DNA of 64,000 nt from Bacteroidetes bacterium HGW-Bacteroidetes-10 (GCA_002842695.1 PHDT01000009.1:1-64000), one strand, 5' to 3'; shown: positions 1 through 8,115, numbered from the stretch's first letter. The notes: generated by a model not told the origin, from the sequence alone. Numbers and translations are program-made.

Positions 1-51
1 TTAAGCCTGCCGCTAGCGTTCATCCTGAGCCAGGATCAAACTCTTCATTGT
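1..51 (-). rRNA. rrs: 16S rRNA gene, 5' end only
   Basis: On the minus strand, bases 46 down to 1 carry the universal 16S start, including AGAGTTTGATCCTGGCTCAG followed by a Bacteroidetes-like continuation. The gene runs off the left edge. The exact mature 5' end is set by analogy with E. coli and could be off by a few bases. Confidence 0.96.
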
Positions 52-349
52 AAAAATTTTCTAAATGTTTAGCTTGTCCTAACTAGATTAAACCAAAATT
101 ATTTTAGGTCTTGACGAAGTTTAATAAAAACCTCTACCTTGTTACTCTTTATAAATCTATGCTATCAAAGAACTTTCTTGTCTGCGTCTCATTTTCTGAA
201 ACGGGCTGCAAAGATATGTTTCTTTTTTTTTTCAACAAAATTATTCCGAAACTTTTTTTGACCTAAAACTTAAATCGCTGATATACAGTCAATAATTTTT
301 CCCGCTTATTTGCCTGCCTCTTTTTAAAATAATAGCTACTTTTGCATCC
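52..349. other. rRNA leader and chr promoter region
   Basis: This gene-free stretch is AT-rich. It holds the 16S leader (about 52-205), the rRNA promoter, and, at its right end, a plus-strand TACTTTTG box at 337-344 directly before the chromate transporter start. I see no small ORF or RNA gene in it. Confidence 0.6.
209..239 (-). promoter_or_regulatory. rRNA operon promoter, Bacteroidetes -33/-7 type
   Basis: Read on the minus strand, TTTG (239-236) is followed by exactly 19 bases and then TATCTTTG (216-209). This fits the Bacteroidetes sigma-ABfr consensus of TTTG and TAnnTTTG. The spacer holds a run of ten A. Transcription should start near 204, giving a leader of about 150 nt before the 16S sequence. 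Confidence 0.85.
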
Positions 350-886
350 ATGAACGTTTATCTGCAATTATTTACCACTTTTTCAAAAATCGGGGCCTTT
401 ACCATTGGCGGAGGTTATGTAATGATTCCGCTCATTCAGCGGGAGGTGGTAGATAAAAAAGGGTGGCTGGAGAAGGAGGAGTTCCTTGATATGCTGGCAA
501 TATCGCAATCGGCCCCCGGCATACTGGCAATGAATATCTCAATTTTCATTGGTCAAAAGCTGAAAGGCGTGAAAGGGAGTATAGTTGCGGCAACAGGTAT
601 TGCCCTCCCCTCTTTCCTGATCATTCTGGCTATAGCTATTTTCTTTTCAAGCTTCAGGGATAATGAAACCGTAAACCGCATATTTACCGGAATCCGCCCG
701 GTAGTTGTTGCACTTATTGCCGTGCCGGTTATCTCTTTGGTAAAGGGGATGGGGCTCAACAGATACACCTCTGCAATTCCATTCATTTCTGTACTGCTGA
801 TAGTCTTTCTTGATATCTCCCCTGTCTGGATTATTGCGGCAGGTGCTTTACTGGGTCTGTTTTACTTCTATTTTGCCAGGCGATGA
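350..886 (+). CDS. chrA: chromate transporter, short form, first half
   Basis: This 178-residue membrane protein is one half of a split CHR-family chromate/sulfate transporter. The family signature is visible: a glycine-rich motif after helix 1 (FTIGGGYVMIPLIQREVV, about residues 16-33) and the SQSAPGILAMNISIFIG segment around residues 52-68. The rest is four to five hydrophobic helices. Short CHR proteins occur as tandem pairs that together equal one long ChrA. The next gene starts 4 bp before this one ends (ATGA overlap), so the two are translationally coupled and probably act as a heterodimer. The start at 350 lies five bases after a TACTTTTG promoter box, so the transcript may be leaderless. 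The true substrate could be another oxyanion. Confidence 0.88.
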   Translation: MNVYLQLFTTFSKIGAFTIGGGYVMIPLIQREVVDKKGWLEKEEFLDMLAISQSAPGILAMNISIFIGQKLKGVKGSIVAATGIALPSFLIILAIAIFFSSFRDNETVNRIFTGIRPVVVALIAVPVISLVKGMGLNRYTSAIPFISVLLIVFLDISPVWIIAAGALLGLFYFYFARR

Positions 887-1407
887 TTTACATAGAGCTC
901 TTTACAACCTTTTTCCTCATTGGACTCTTCACATTTGGCGGAGGGTATGCAATGATATCACTCATCCAGAATGAGGTGGTTGTAAATCACGGCTGGATAG
1001 ACGCAACAACATTCACAGACATTATCGCAATTTCCCAGATGACTCCCGGCCCCATAGGCATCAACAGTGCCACTTATATAGGCTATACAGTTACTGATAA
1101 TGTATGGGGTTCAATTGTAGCAACCCTTGGAGTATGCCTCCCTTCATTTATAATAATCCTGCTCATAGCATTCCTCTATAATCAGTTTAAGAAAAACAGG
1201 TGGTTTAATGCTGCCCTTTCCGGAATCAGACCGGTCATACCCGGACTCATAGCATCGGCAGCAATAACACTGGTTACCCCTGATAACTTTATCGACTGGA
1301 AAAGCTGGCTCCTCTTTGCAGGCGCATTTGCAGCGGTACAGTGGGGAAAGCAGAGCCCGATACTCATAATTGTACTGGGCGGAATAGCAGGACTGCTTCT
1401 ATATTGA
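883..1407 (+). CDS. chromate transporter, short form, second half
   Basis: This 174-residue membrane protein is the partner of the preceding gene and clearly its paralogue: FTFGGGYAMISLIQNEVV near residues 17-34 and ISQMTPGPIGINSATYIGY near residues 51-69 repeat the CHR motifs. The proline-rich PGPIG version of the motif is typical of the half that forms the conserved CHR loop. It overlaps the upstream gene by 4 bp. The pair is not followed by a chrB-like regulator. A SGNH esterase begins 37 bp downstream but has its own signal peptide and no obvious functional tie. Confidence 0.88.
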   Translation: MIYIELFTTFFLIGLFTFGGGYAMISLIQNEVVVNHGWIDATTFTDIIAISQMTPGPIGINSATYIGYTVTDNVWGSIVATLGVCLPSFIIILLIAFLYNQFKKNRWFNAALSGIRPVIPGLIASAAITLVTPDNFIDWKSWLLFAGAFAAVQWGKQSPILIIVLGGIAGLLLY

Positions 1408-1444
1408 ATTGATTAACATAAAGAACCATAAACCGTTTTAATCC

Positions 1445-2104
1445 ATGAAAAAGATCTTCATTATCTCCCTTCTTCTGATTGCGACAACAATTTTGTCTTA
1501 TGCTCAGGAACTTAAGTATTCTGCTCTCTACCATCACAGGGCCACATTGTTTGAAAAGCTGCCTATAGACAAGTCAGATATCGTTTTTCTTGGAAACAGC
1601 ATCACCCACTACGGTGAGTGGGCAGAGATATTTGATAATGACAATATCAAAAACCGCGGAATAAGCGGAGACTCTGCAGAGGGCGTTTACGAGAGACTTG
1701 ACCCGATTGTAAAGGGCAAGCCAAAGAAGATTTTTCTTCTCATTGGGGTTAACAATCTGTCCAGAGATTATACTGTAGATTCGGTACTCAATACCATTGT
1801 GAAGATTGCAGATAAAATCGCTACTGAGACTCCGCGCACAAAACTTTATATCCAGAGCGTATTTCCTGTCAACAGCACATTTACCAACTATCCTAAACAC
1901 CGCTCAAAGGGTCCTCAGATTCTTGAGCTGAATGCAAAGCTGATCAAAATGTGCGCAGAAAGAGGGCTGACATATATTGATGTCTATCCTGTACTCAAAT
2001 CTGCAGATAGTGACCAGCTCGATCCAAAATATACATATGACGGACTTCACCTTTCTGGTGATGGTTACATGGCCTGGAAAACTGTTCTGGAAAAGTATCT
2101 TTAG
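1445..2104 (+). CDS. secreted SGNH/GDSL-type esterase
   Basis: This 219-residue protein has a Sec signal peptide (basic start, hydrophobic core, cleavage after about residue 21 at YAQ). The SGNH-hydrolase blocks are all visible: block I with the nucleophile Ser in FLGNSITHYGEW (near residue 52), block II Gly in NRGISGDSAEGV, block III in LIGVNNL with the Asn, and block V DGLHLSGDGY with the catalytic Asp and His. The size and blocks match the periplasmic GDSL lipase/acylhydrolase group that removes acetyl or acyl groups from sugars. The actual substrate cannot be read from the sequence. No carbohydrate-active enzyme gene is adjacent. Confidence 0.87.
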   Translation: MKKIFIISLLLIATTILSYAQELKYSALYHHRATLFEKLPIDKSDIVFLGNSITHYGEWAEIFDNDNIKNRGISGDSAEGVYERLDPIVKGKPKKIFLLIGVNNLSRDYTVDSVLNTIVKIADKIATETPRTKLYIQSVFPVNSTFTNYPKHRSKGPQILELNAKLIKMCAERGLTYIDVYPVLKSADSDQLDPKYTYDGLHLSGDGYMAWKTVLEKYL

Positions 2105-2373
2105 AGAAATGGGGAGGGCTGAAAAATAGATTTGACCTCTAAGTTTCTATCCTAACTAACCCTGTGAAAAATTTTGTTACAAATTCCCGGATTGAAACTC
2201 AAAGGTCAAATTGACTATCTCCGTTTCAAAATTACTACTAAGAGGTGCAAATTATATCACCGGGATTGGCTGTTTCGGTTTGTTGCGGCATTTGCGTCCG
2301 TATATACCTGAAATAGAACATATTGCAAATAAGCTGTTTCGCTCTGTTGCGCAAAAATAGCGGCAAAAATGCA
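2105..2373. other. intergenic region between convergent genes
   Basis: No gene is seen here. It contains an imperfect direct repeat: 2269-2290 and 2333-2354 share GCTGTTTCG and TGTTGCG blocks with three differing bases between them. I see no strong terminator hairpin. Confidence 0.4.
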
Positions 2374-4035
2374 CTATTTGAATATTGAGAAGGTAGTTTG
2401 AGGGTCAAAAGGGAGTCCCTCCATTGCCATAATTTTCTCCTTTATCCTTGTCTTGACTGAGCGAACGCTTGCCTGTGTTGTGCTGAGCAGTTCGGCAATT
2501 TCCTGAGAAGAGAAGTCGCACTCGATGAGGAGAAGTTCAATCTTTTCAAAATCCGAAAGAGTGACCAGATATTCGATATTTGAATTAAGTGCTTTGAAGT
2601 TTTCGCTTTTGGTTATTGCCGATAATCTCTGCCTCGAAAGAGCTTTAATATTATCAACCGTGTCATTCAGATTATCAAACACCTCTTTTGAAATCTTTCT
2701 GCTTCTTGCTGCTTCACGGTTCACATCCTCCATAAACTGCGGAAACAGACCGGCTGAACTCTTGAGAAGTTCGTTTACCAGCCAGCTTCTGCGAAGTTCA
2801 TCTTCTGCAGTTGTTTGCATATTTGCAGATGCTTCAACTCTCTTCTTATGTTTACTAATTGAAATATAGCTGACAAGAAGTATAATAACCAGCAGCAGAG
2901 CAAGAGAGATAACTCCGTTTATAAGAAATACCTTTTGTGTCCTGAGCTTTGCAAGCTGAGCCTCTTGCCTGTTTGAATCATATTTTTTCTCTAACTCCAG
3001 AATCCTGTTCTGGTTAATTCTTGAATATGCAGATCTGTAGCTTATATAAGCCTTTTTATAATAGCCCAGGGCTCCTGCATTATTACCCTTTGACTCCAGA
3101 ATATCTGCAACATTCTTGTAATAATAATGGTTGTCTCTGGAAAGTGAATCCTCAATTGCATCAATTGCCAGAAGTTCATAATGGAGAGAGCTGTCAGGCA
3201 TATTGCTCCGTATAAAATAGGATGCCATTGAGTGGTAAAGTTTGGCAGAACTTACATCAATTTTCTCTCTCTCCTTCACATCCAGCATCTTTTTCAGGTA
3301 CTCAATAGAGAGTCTGAAGTCTCTCTTTGCCGAATGGTAGTTGGACATCGCATAGTAAAGCTGATATTCGAGATCTGGTGTTGCAGGACCCACATCGCCA
3401 AATGAGACCAGATTTCCAAGTGCATCTGAATATTTTCTTTTAGTGAGTGCATTCCAGAACATCTCAAGTCTTACTGTTTGCAAATCTTTAAGATTTCCTG
3501 TCGAATTACAGTATTCAAGTGCAGTTGCATAGGCCTTGTCTGCCTCTTCATAGTTTGATTTAAGTCTGTTGATTTTTCCCAGATAGAGATATATTGATGC
3601 TCCAAGATAGTTATCATCAAATCCCTTGTTCAGGAATATTACCTCAGCCTCCTTAATTGGGAAATAGGCAGATGTATCGCCCTGACTTATTGTAAACAAA
3701 GAGACTCCCTTATATAAAAGCGCTCTGGTAAGATTATAATAATCACTTGTATTTCTGTAAAAAGCAAGCGCTGTATTAATCGCTGTCTCATCTTTTACTT
3801 TTCCTGTTATTCGCTCCGTTGCAATTGTTTTAAGCAACTGATAGTAAGCAACTGATGCCGCCGGAAATTGTTCCGGATGCATTTTCAGCAAACTGTCAAG
3901 CGTTACATTTGGATTTTCATAAATATTGCTGTCCCAGCCCTTAAGGCGTTCGTGCAAGTGAAGTTCCCTGCTCTTATTACCGGAGCAGGCAGAAATTATC
4001 AAAGTGATAATGAGAAAACAGGTTAGTCTGTTCAT
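2374..4035 (-). CDS. TPR lipoprotein with membrane helix and C-terminal HTH
   Basis: This 553-residue protein has a lipoprotein signal (lipobox ending at Cys17). TPR-like helical repeats fill about residues 60-350, with typical segments such as YLYLGKINRLKSNYEEADKA. One transmembrane helix lies near residues 367-392, followed by a short charged linker. The C-terminus (about 495-535) reads as a helix-turn-helix resembling LuxR/sigma-70 region 4: SSQEIAELLSTTQASVRSVK. This is the architecture of the Bacteroidetes DUF6377-type putative regulators, in which a periplasmic TPR sensor is joined through the membrane to a cytoplasmic DNA-binding end. A lipobox and a separate membrane helix in one protein are odd, and the N-terminal signal could instead be a second helix. 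The target is unknown. It may control the adjacent NlpE-like gene, which would be an inference from position only. Confidence 0.75.
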   Translation of the reverse strand: MNRLTCFLIITLIISACSGNKSRELHLHERLKGWDSNIYENPNVTLDSLLKMHPEQFPAASVAYYQLLKTIATERITGKVKDETAINTALAFYRNTSDYYNLTRALLYKGVSLFTISQGDTSAYFPIKEAEVIFLNKGFDDNYLGASIYLYLGKINRLKSNYEEADKAYATALEYCNSTGNLKDLQTVRLEMFWNALTKRKYSDALGNLVSFGDVGPATPDLEYQLYYAMSNYHSAKRDFRLSIEYLKKMLDVKEREKIDVSSAKLYHSMASYFIRSNMPDSSLHYELLAIDAIEDSLSRDNHYYYKNVADILESKGNNAGALGYYKKAYISYRSAYSRINQNRILELEKKYDSNRQEAQLAKLRTQKVFLINGVISLALLLVIILLVSYISISKHKKRVEASANMQTTAEDELRRSWLVNELLKSSAGLFPQFMEDVNREAARSRKISKEVFDNLNDTVDNIKALSRQRLSAITKSENFKALNSNIEYLVTLSDFEKIELLLIECDFSSQEIAELLSTTQASVRSVKTRIKEKIMAMEGLPFDPQTTFSIFK

Positions 4036-4096
4036 TTGGAGATGTCAGATTGGACACAAATATAGTACTTATTCGAAGAATGATGACTTTATGTAT

Positions 4097-4768
4097 TTAA
4101 AATCTGCCTGTTCCCGGAATGAGCTTCAATCTGTTTTTCTCCTCAAAATACTTGAAGTACATAAAGAGCTTATAGTTGAAGTCCTTGTTGTAATCCTCAA
4201 ATGTATCATAATCGATATAGCTCTCAAACCGTCTGTCACCCATTATGTTTCGCCTGTTCCATTCCTGCACGTAGGAGATATTCATAGATCTTAAATATTC
4301 ATTTGAATACTGGCTGATACTGTGACCACTGCTGTTAAGCCAGAAGTCAAATCCTGAATCAAAGACAATCAGCTCGTATTCGTCTGCCTTTTTGAGCTTG
4401 AACATCTCTTCAAGGTCCCCGTCAATCTTTTTCTTATCTGAATCAAGTTTCTGAATATACCCCTCTCCAACAAAATAATACTCTTTTGAATTATCCCCTT
4501 TTGTAATCAGAGTTATAATACTCTCTCCGGAGTTCCATACTACCTTGCCCGAATACTTATACTCATTTGCCTTTTTACCAAGATATTGCATCCTAACAGA
4601 AAATTCATTTTTCTCTGTTAAGGTTATTATAGTTCTTATACCCTCGCAATCTGCGCAGGGCATAATCCCTTTGTAAGTTCCCGCCCAGTCGAGTGAGTTT
4701 TGTGAATTATGCTGTGCAAAAGCCGAAAATGCAGCCAGAACGAAAATTAAAGTCAGTATTTTTTTCAT
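4097..4768 (-). CDS. periplasmic NlpE-like / DUF6146 fusion protein
   Basis: This 223-residue exported protein has a signal peptide (cleavage after AFA-Q, about residue 19) and no lipobox. Residues 28-120 match the NlpE N-terminal barrel: WAGTYKGIMPCADCEGI carries the hallmark paired cysteines (Cys38, Cys41), and the rest is short beta strands. Residues 130-223 (YELIVFDSGFDFWL ... EWNRR ... FMYFKYFEEK) resemble the Bacteroidetes DUF6146 family as I remember it. The role is unknown. NlpE relatives sense copper or envelope stress, but that function should not be carried over. The upstream gap contains an inverted-repeat element and hairpins. It is transcribed in the same direction as the TPR/HTH lipoprotein gene 61 bp downstream. 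Confidence 0.7.
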   Translation of the reverse strand: MKKILTLIFVLAAFSAFAQHNSQNSLDWAGTYKGIMPCADCEGIRTIITLTEKNEFSVRMQYLGKKANEYKYSGKVVWNSGESIITLITKGDNSKEYYFVGEGYIQKLDSDKKKIDGDLEEMFKLKKADEYELIVFDSGFDFWLNSSGHSISQYSNEYLRSMNISYVQEWNRRNIMGDRRFESYIDYDTFEDYNKDFNYKLFMYFKYFEEKNRLKLIPGTGRF

Positions 4769-4900
4769 AGCGGAGTTTATTTAGTGAAATAACCGGAAAC
4801 TGATGTTTATACAATAACGGAGCTGTAGTGCTATATAATATAGATGCAAAAATCATGCTTGGTGTTGCGGGGAGCTCGCCCAAAGTTTTTCATGTGCAAT

Positions 4901-5010
4901 TTACCCCAGGGGAAAAGTGTCAAACACAACATTTACAGGTAGTTGCAAAAATATTTAATTTTGTATAAAAGACTGTTTTTCAACGGTCTGACACTTTTCC
5001 CCAGGGGTAA
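4901..5010. repeat. short inverted-repeat element (22-bp arms)
   Basis: The left arm 4901-4922 and right arm 4989-5010 are reverse complements with one mismatch over 22 bases. Each arm holds a small palindrome of the CCCCAGGGG type next to AAAAGTGTCA. The 66 bp between them is AT-rich with no ORF. It could be a MITE-like remnant or a structured RNA. Confidence 0.7.
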
Positions 5011-5119
5011 AATGTCAAGCGCATTGGCACATGTCAGCCTAAATTACAATCGCCTGATAACATGCGATGGGGTTGTTGCCTCATTTCATTCGGCGAGCCC
5101 TTGGGGGGGGGGCCTACAA

Positions 5120-5234
5120 AGAAAACGCCCCGCCGGCCTTAAGGCGGCGGGGTATATTTTTTTGCCTCTCCCGCTCAAGCGAGCTTGGCGGGTGGGCAAA
5201 AAAATACCCGGCACTTTCGTGCCGGGCGTTTTCT
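5120..5234. repeat. nested hairpin cluster downstream of tRNA-His
   Basis: A perfect 11-bp outer stem (5120-5130 with 5224-5234) encloses three hairpins. The first is a GC-rich palindrome at 5128-5152. The second is a stem-loop with T7/A7 flanks at about 5155-5206. The third is a perfect 8-bp stem with TTTC loop at 5207-5226. Read on the minus strand the last is an intrinsic terminator; the others may back it up. Confidence 0.7.
5207..5226 (-). terminator. intrinsic terminator of tRNA-His
   Basis: On the minus strand CCCGGCAC-GAAA-GTGCCGGG forms a perfect 8-bp stem, followed by TATTTTTTTG. It begins about 12 bases after the tRNA 3' end. Confidence 0.85.
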
Positions 5235-5237
5235 CTG

Positions 5238-5312
5238 GGTGGAAGATGGGGTTCGAACCCACGACCTCTAGTGCCACAAACTAGCGCTCTAACCAGCTGA
5301 GCTACGACCACC
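5238..5312 (-). tRNA. tRNA-His (anticodon GTG)
   Basis: On the minus strand the cloverleaf is clear: D arm GCTC...GAGC, anticodon stem CTAGT/ACTAG with loop TTGTGGC (anticodon GTG), and T arm GTGGG-TTCGAAC-CCCAT. The extra 5' G (G-1, base 5312) faces C73, the identity element of histidine tRNA. Two central pairs of the acceptor stem (positions 5:68 and 6:67) are T-T and C-T mismatches as written. CCA is not fully encoded. Confidence 0.93.
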
Positions 5313-5334
5313 ATGTACCGAATGAATCGGGATG

Positions 5335-5364
5335 CAAAAATAGATAATTTTTCTGAATTACAAA
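5335..5364 (-). promoter_or_regulatory. promoter of tRNA-His
   Basis: Minus strand: TTTG (5364-5361), 18-base spacer, then TATTTTTG (5342-5335). This fits the Bacteroidetes -33/-7 consensus, with the start expected near 5330, about 20 bases before the tRNA. Confidence 0.7.
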
Positions 5365-5503
5365 TTGAAAATTTTAAAATATTATTTGGCTTAAAAATTG
5401 TAAGTAAAATCTTACAATTTAGTAGGTGGTTATATTTGTTTTTTTTCTACTTTTGCCCCCGAAAATTGTAATCGGTAAGAATTGCAAAAAATATATTGAA
5501 ATT

Positions 5504-7285
5504 ATGGCTCGCGAAATTAAATTCTCTCTGGTTTACAGAGACATGTGGCAATCATCGGGAAAGTATGTTCCGATGGTTCATCAGCTAAAGGAGATTGCTC
5601 CCGTGATTATTGACATGGGTTGCTTCGACCGGGTGGAGACTAACGGAGGTGCCTTTGAACAGGTTAACCTTCTTTTTGGTGAAAATCCCAATAAAGCTGT
5701 CCGTGAATGGACTGCTCCCTTTAACAAGGTGGGAATACAGACACATATGCTAGAGAGAGGATTGAATGCGCTCAGGATGAATCCTGTTCCTGCAGATGTC
5801 CGTGAGCTTATGTATAAAGTTAAGGCAAAACAGGGAACAAATATCTCCCGTTCATTCTGCGGACTGAACGATCCGAGAAACCTTGAGCTCTCTGTAAAAT
5901 ATGCCAAGTCAGGCGGAATGATCTCGCAGGTTGCACTCAGCATCACCTACTCTCCGGTTCATACAGTTGAATACTATATGGGTCTGGTAGATAAAGTGGT
6001 TGCTTTTGGAGCAGATGAAATCTGTCTAAAGGATATGGCCGGTATTGGCCGTCCTGCTTTCCTTGGCAAACTGACAAAGTCAATTAAAGATAAGTATCCG
6101 CATATTGTTGTTCAGTACCATGGTCACACTGGTCCCGGTTTCTCGGTTGCCTCAATGCTGGAGGTTGCAAGAGCGGGTGCCGATTTTGTTGACGTAGCAA
6201 TGGAACCGCTCTCATGGGGTATGGTTCACCCGGATGTTATCACTATCCAGGCGATGCTTAAAGATGCAGGTTTCCTTGTTAAAGACATCAACATGGATGC
6301 ATACATGGAGGCAAGAAGACTTACCCAGACATTTATTGATGACTATCTGGGATATTTCATTGACCCGGGTAACAAACAAATGACATCTCTGCTGGTTGGC
6401 TGCGGTCTTCCGGGAGGTATGATGGGCTCAATGATGGCAGACCTTAAGGGATTCCACGGTGCAATCAATTCATCACTGAGAAATCAGGGCAAAAAAGAGC
6501 TTCAGCTTAACGAGCTGGTTGTAATGCTCTTCCAGGAGGTAGAGTATGTATGGCCTAGACTTGGATATCCGCCACTGGTTACTCCATTCAGCCAGTATGT
6601 AAAAAATATTGCACTGATGAACCTGATGCACATCCTTAAAGGTGAGCCAAGGTGGTCAACAATTGACAAGGATACATGGAACATGATTCTGGGTAAAACC
6701 GGTAACCTTCCGGGACAACTTGCTCCGGAAATTATTCAGCTTGCAAAAGACAAAGGAATGGAGTTCTATAATGGTAATCCGCAGGATGCATTCCCTAACG
6801 AGCTTGATAAATTCAGAAAAGAGATGGCCGAGAACAACTGGGAGACAGGCCAGGACGATGAGGAACTGTTTGAGTTTGCAATGCACGAAAGACAATACCG
6901 CGACTACAAGAGCGGAGTTGCCAAACAGCGTTTCACACAAGAGCTGGAAGCGGCCAAAGCCAAGGCAGGCGCTCCTATTGTTGTTACCAGACCTGTTGTT
7001 GAAATGCCTAAGGTAGATGTTGAGAAGATTCTTGAGCAGTATCCGAATGCAAAACCTGTTCAGGCACCTGCAAAGGGTCAGATCATGTGGCAGTATGATA
7101 TGGCTGATGCTTCATCAGCTCCTAACATTGGCGAGGCTGTAGAGCCATCAAAACCAATGTGCTTCGTACAGACATTCTACGGAATTGAGCTTGTTAAACC
7201 TGCTTTTGCCGGAAAGATAGTTGCAATCTGCGCCAAACACGGAGAGACTGTTGCAAAGGGAGAGATTCTTGCTTTTGTTGAATAA
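5504..7285 (+). CDS. oxaloacetate decarboxylase alpha / pyruvate carboxylase B-type carboxyltransferase with degenerate biotinyl domain
   Basis: This 593-residue protein is a DRE-TIM/HMGL-like carboxyltransferase of the Bacteroidales OadA/PycB type. The family shuttles CO2 between biotin and oxaloacetate/pyruvate or a related acid. The barrel (about residues 5-290) shows IIDMGCFDRVETNGG, CLKDMAGIG with the active-site Lys, and the metal-binding YHGHTG. A conserved PYC/OADA helical domain follows to about 470. Residues 518-593 align with a biotinyl carrier domain, but where biotin carriers have A-M-K-M this protein reads T-F-Y-G, with Tyr559 in place of the biotinylated Lys. It therefore cannot carry biotin itself and must use a separate carrier, or the domain is structural. 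The start at 5504 (MAREIKFSLVYRDMWQ) is chosen because homologues begin there; the upstream in-frame extension to 5426 overlaps the likely promoter (TACTTTTG at 5448-5455). Confidence 0.85.
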   Translation: MAREIKFSLVYRDMWQSSGKYVPMVHQLKEIAPVIIDMGCFDRVETNGGAFEQVNLLFGENPNKAVREWTAPFNKVGIQTHMLERGLNALRMNPVPADVRELMYKVKAKQGTNISRSFCGLNDPRNLELSVKYAKSGGMISQVALSITYSPVHTVEYYMGLVDKVVAFGADEICLKDMAGIGRPAFLGKLTKSIKDKYPHIVVQYHGHTGPGFSVASMLEVARAGADFVDVAMEPLSWGMVHPDVITIQAMLKDAGFLVKDINMDAYMEARRLTQTFIDDYLGYFIDPGNKQMTSLLVGCGLPGGMMGSMMADLKGFHGAINSSLRNQGKKELQLNELVVMLFQEVEYVWPRLGYPPLVTPFSQYVKNIALMNLMHILKGEPRWSTIDKDTWNMILGKTGNLPGQLAPEIIQLAKDKGMEFYNGNPQDAFPNELDKFRKEMAENNWETGQDDEELFEFAMHERQYRDYKSGVAKQRFTQELEAAKAKAGAPIVVTRPVVEMPKVDVEKILEQYPNAKPVQAPAKGQIMWQYDMADASSAPNIGEAVEPSKPMCFVQTFYGIELVKPAFAGKIVAICAKHGETVAKGEILAFVE

Positions 7286-7306
7286 TTCACAACTTACCAT
7301 ATGATT

Positions 7307-7335
7307 AAGAGGAGGGATAATATCTCTCCTCTTTT
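7307..7335 (+). terminator. intrinsic terminator of the carboxyltransferase gene
   Basis: A 13-bp stem (7307-7319 with 7321-7333, one mismatch) starts 21 bases after the stop and is followed by TTTTATTTTT. Confidence 0.8.
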
Positions 7336-7416
7336 ATTTTTCGTCATTGCATGCAACGAGTGGGGCAGCTTCTGCATCTTAATTGTACAAACATAAAACA
7401 GTAAAAACATTTGATT

Positions 7417-8115
7417 ATGAAAGGTAGATTTATTGGACTGATTGCAATTTTTCTGTTTGCGCTCACAACAGTTTCCTGCACAAAAGAGGGTACAGACCTT
7501 AATGAGTTTCAAATTAGCTACGGTGTTATCGTAGGTGACAATCCCGATTACAAAATCCGGCTCGATAACGGCATACTTTTAAACATTACGGTTAACCGGA
7601 TTCCGCAATACGATGTTACAGACGGCCAAAGAGTTCTTGTAGATTATACTGTAATTAAGGATGACAAAGTATATATTACAGCACCCACAGAACAGGATAT
7701 TATCCTCAATTATATTTATGATATTCTTGCCAAGGATGTACTATATTCGTCAAATCTGGACTCTCCTGCAAAACAGGACAGCATAGGCCATGATTATATC
7801 AATTTAAGAGATGCCTGGGTTGGAGCGGACTATATTAACATCCACTTTGAAGTATTCAGGAATAATCCTTACCTGAAACATCTGGTAAACCTTGTTGTTG
7901 ATGAAACAAGGAGTACAGATGAAGATATCTACATGACATTCAGACATAACGCACACGGGGATGCCAGAATCTACCCATCGTTTGGCAGAGTCTCGTTCTT
8001 GATAAAAGATATTCTTGATGATATCGAAACAGGTGAGACAGTAAATTTTCACATAGTATGGGATGGTTACAACGCAGGTAACCAGACTGAGACAATTGTC
8101 TTCACGAAGAAATAG
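7417..8115 (+). CDS. NigD-like lipoprotein
   Basis: This 232-residue protein has a lipoprotein signal ending in TTVSC (Cys about residue 21). Its composition and spacing match the NigD-like family of Bacteroidetes: an N-terminal OB-like beta domain (about 35-95, including a DGQRVLVDYTV turn) and a C-terminal beta-sandwich (about 115-232) ending in NFHIVWDGYN. NigD was named from a bacteriocin-associated locus, but the family is widespread and its function is unknown. The ATG at 7417 is chosen over an in-frame TTG six bases upstream. It stands alone between a terminator and tRNA-Arg. It is expected to sit in the periplasmic or outer-membrane leaflet. Confidence 0.75.
   Translation: MKGRFIGLIAIFLFALTTVSCTKEGTDLNEFQISYGVIVGDNPDYKIRLDNGILLNITVNRIPQYDVTDGQRVLVDYTVIKDDKVYITAPTEQDIILNYIYDILAKDVLYSSNLDSPAKQDSIGHDYINLRDAWVGADYINIHFEVFRNNPYLKHLVNLVVDETRSTDEDIYMTFRHNAHGDARIYPSFGRVSFLIKDILDDIETGETVNFHIVWDGYNAGNQTETIVFTKK

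Noticed and set aside
4943-5314. Several overlapping ORFs on both strands around tRNA-His
   Set aside because: They run through the tRNA and the hairpin cluster; their peptide sequences are translations of tRNA and terminator sequence.
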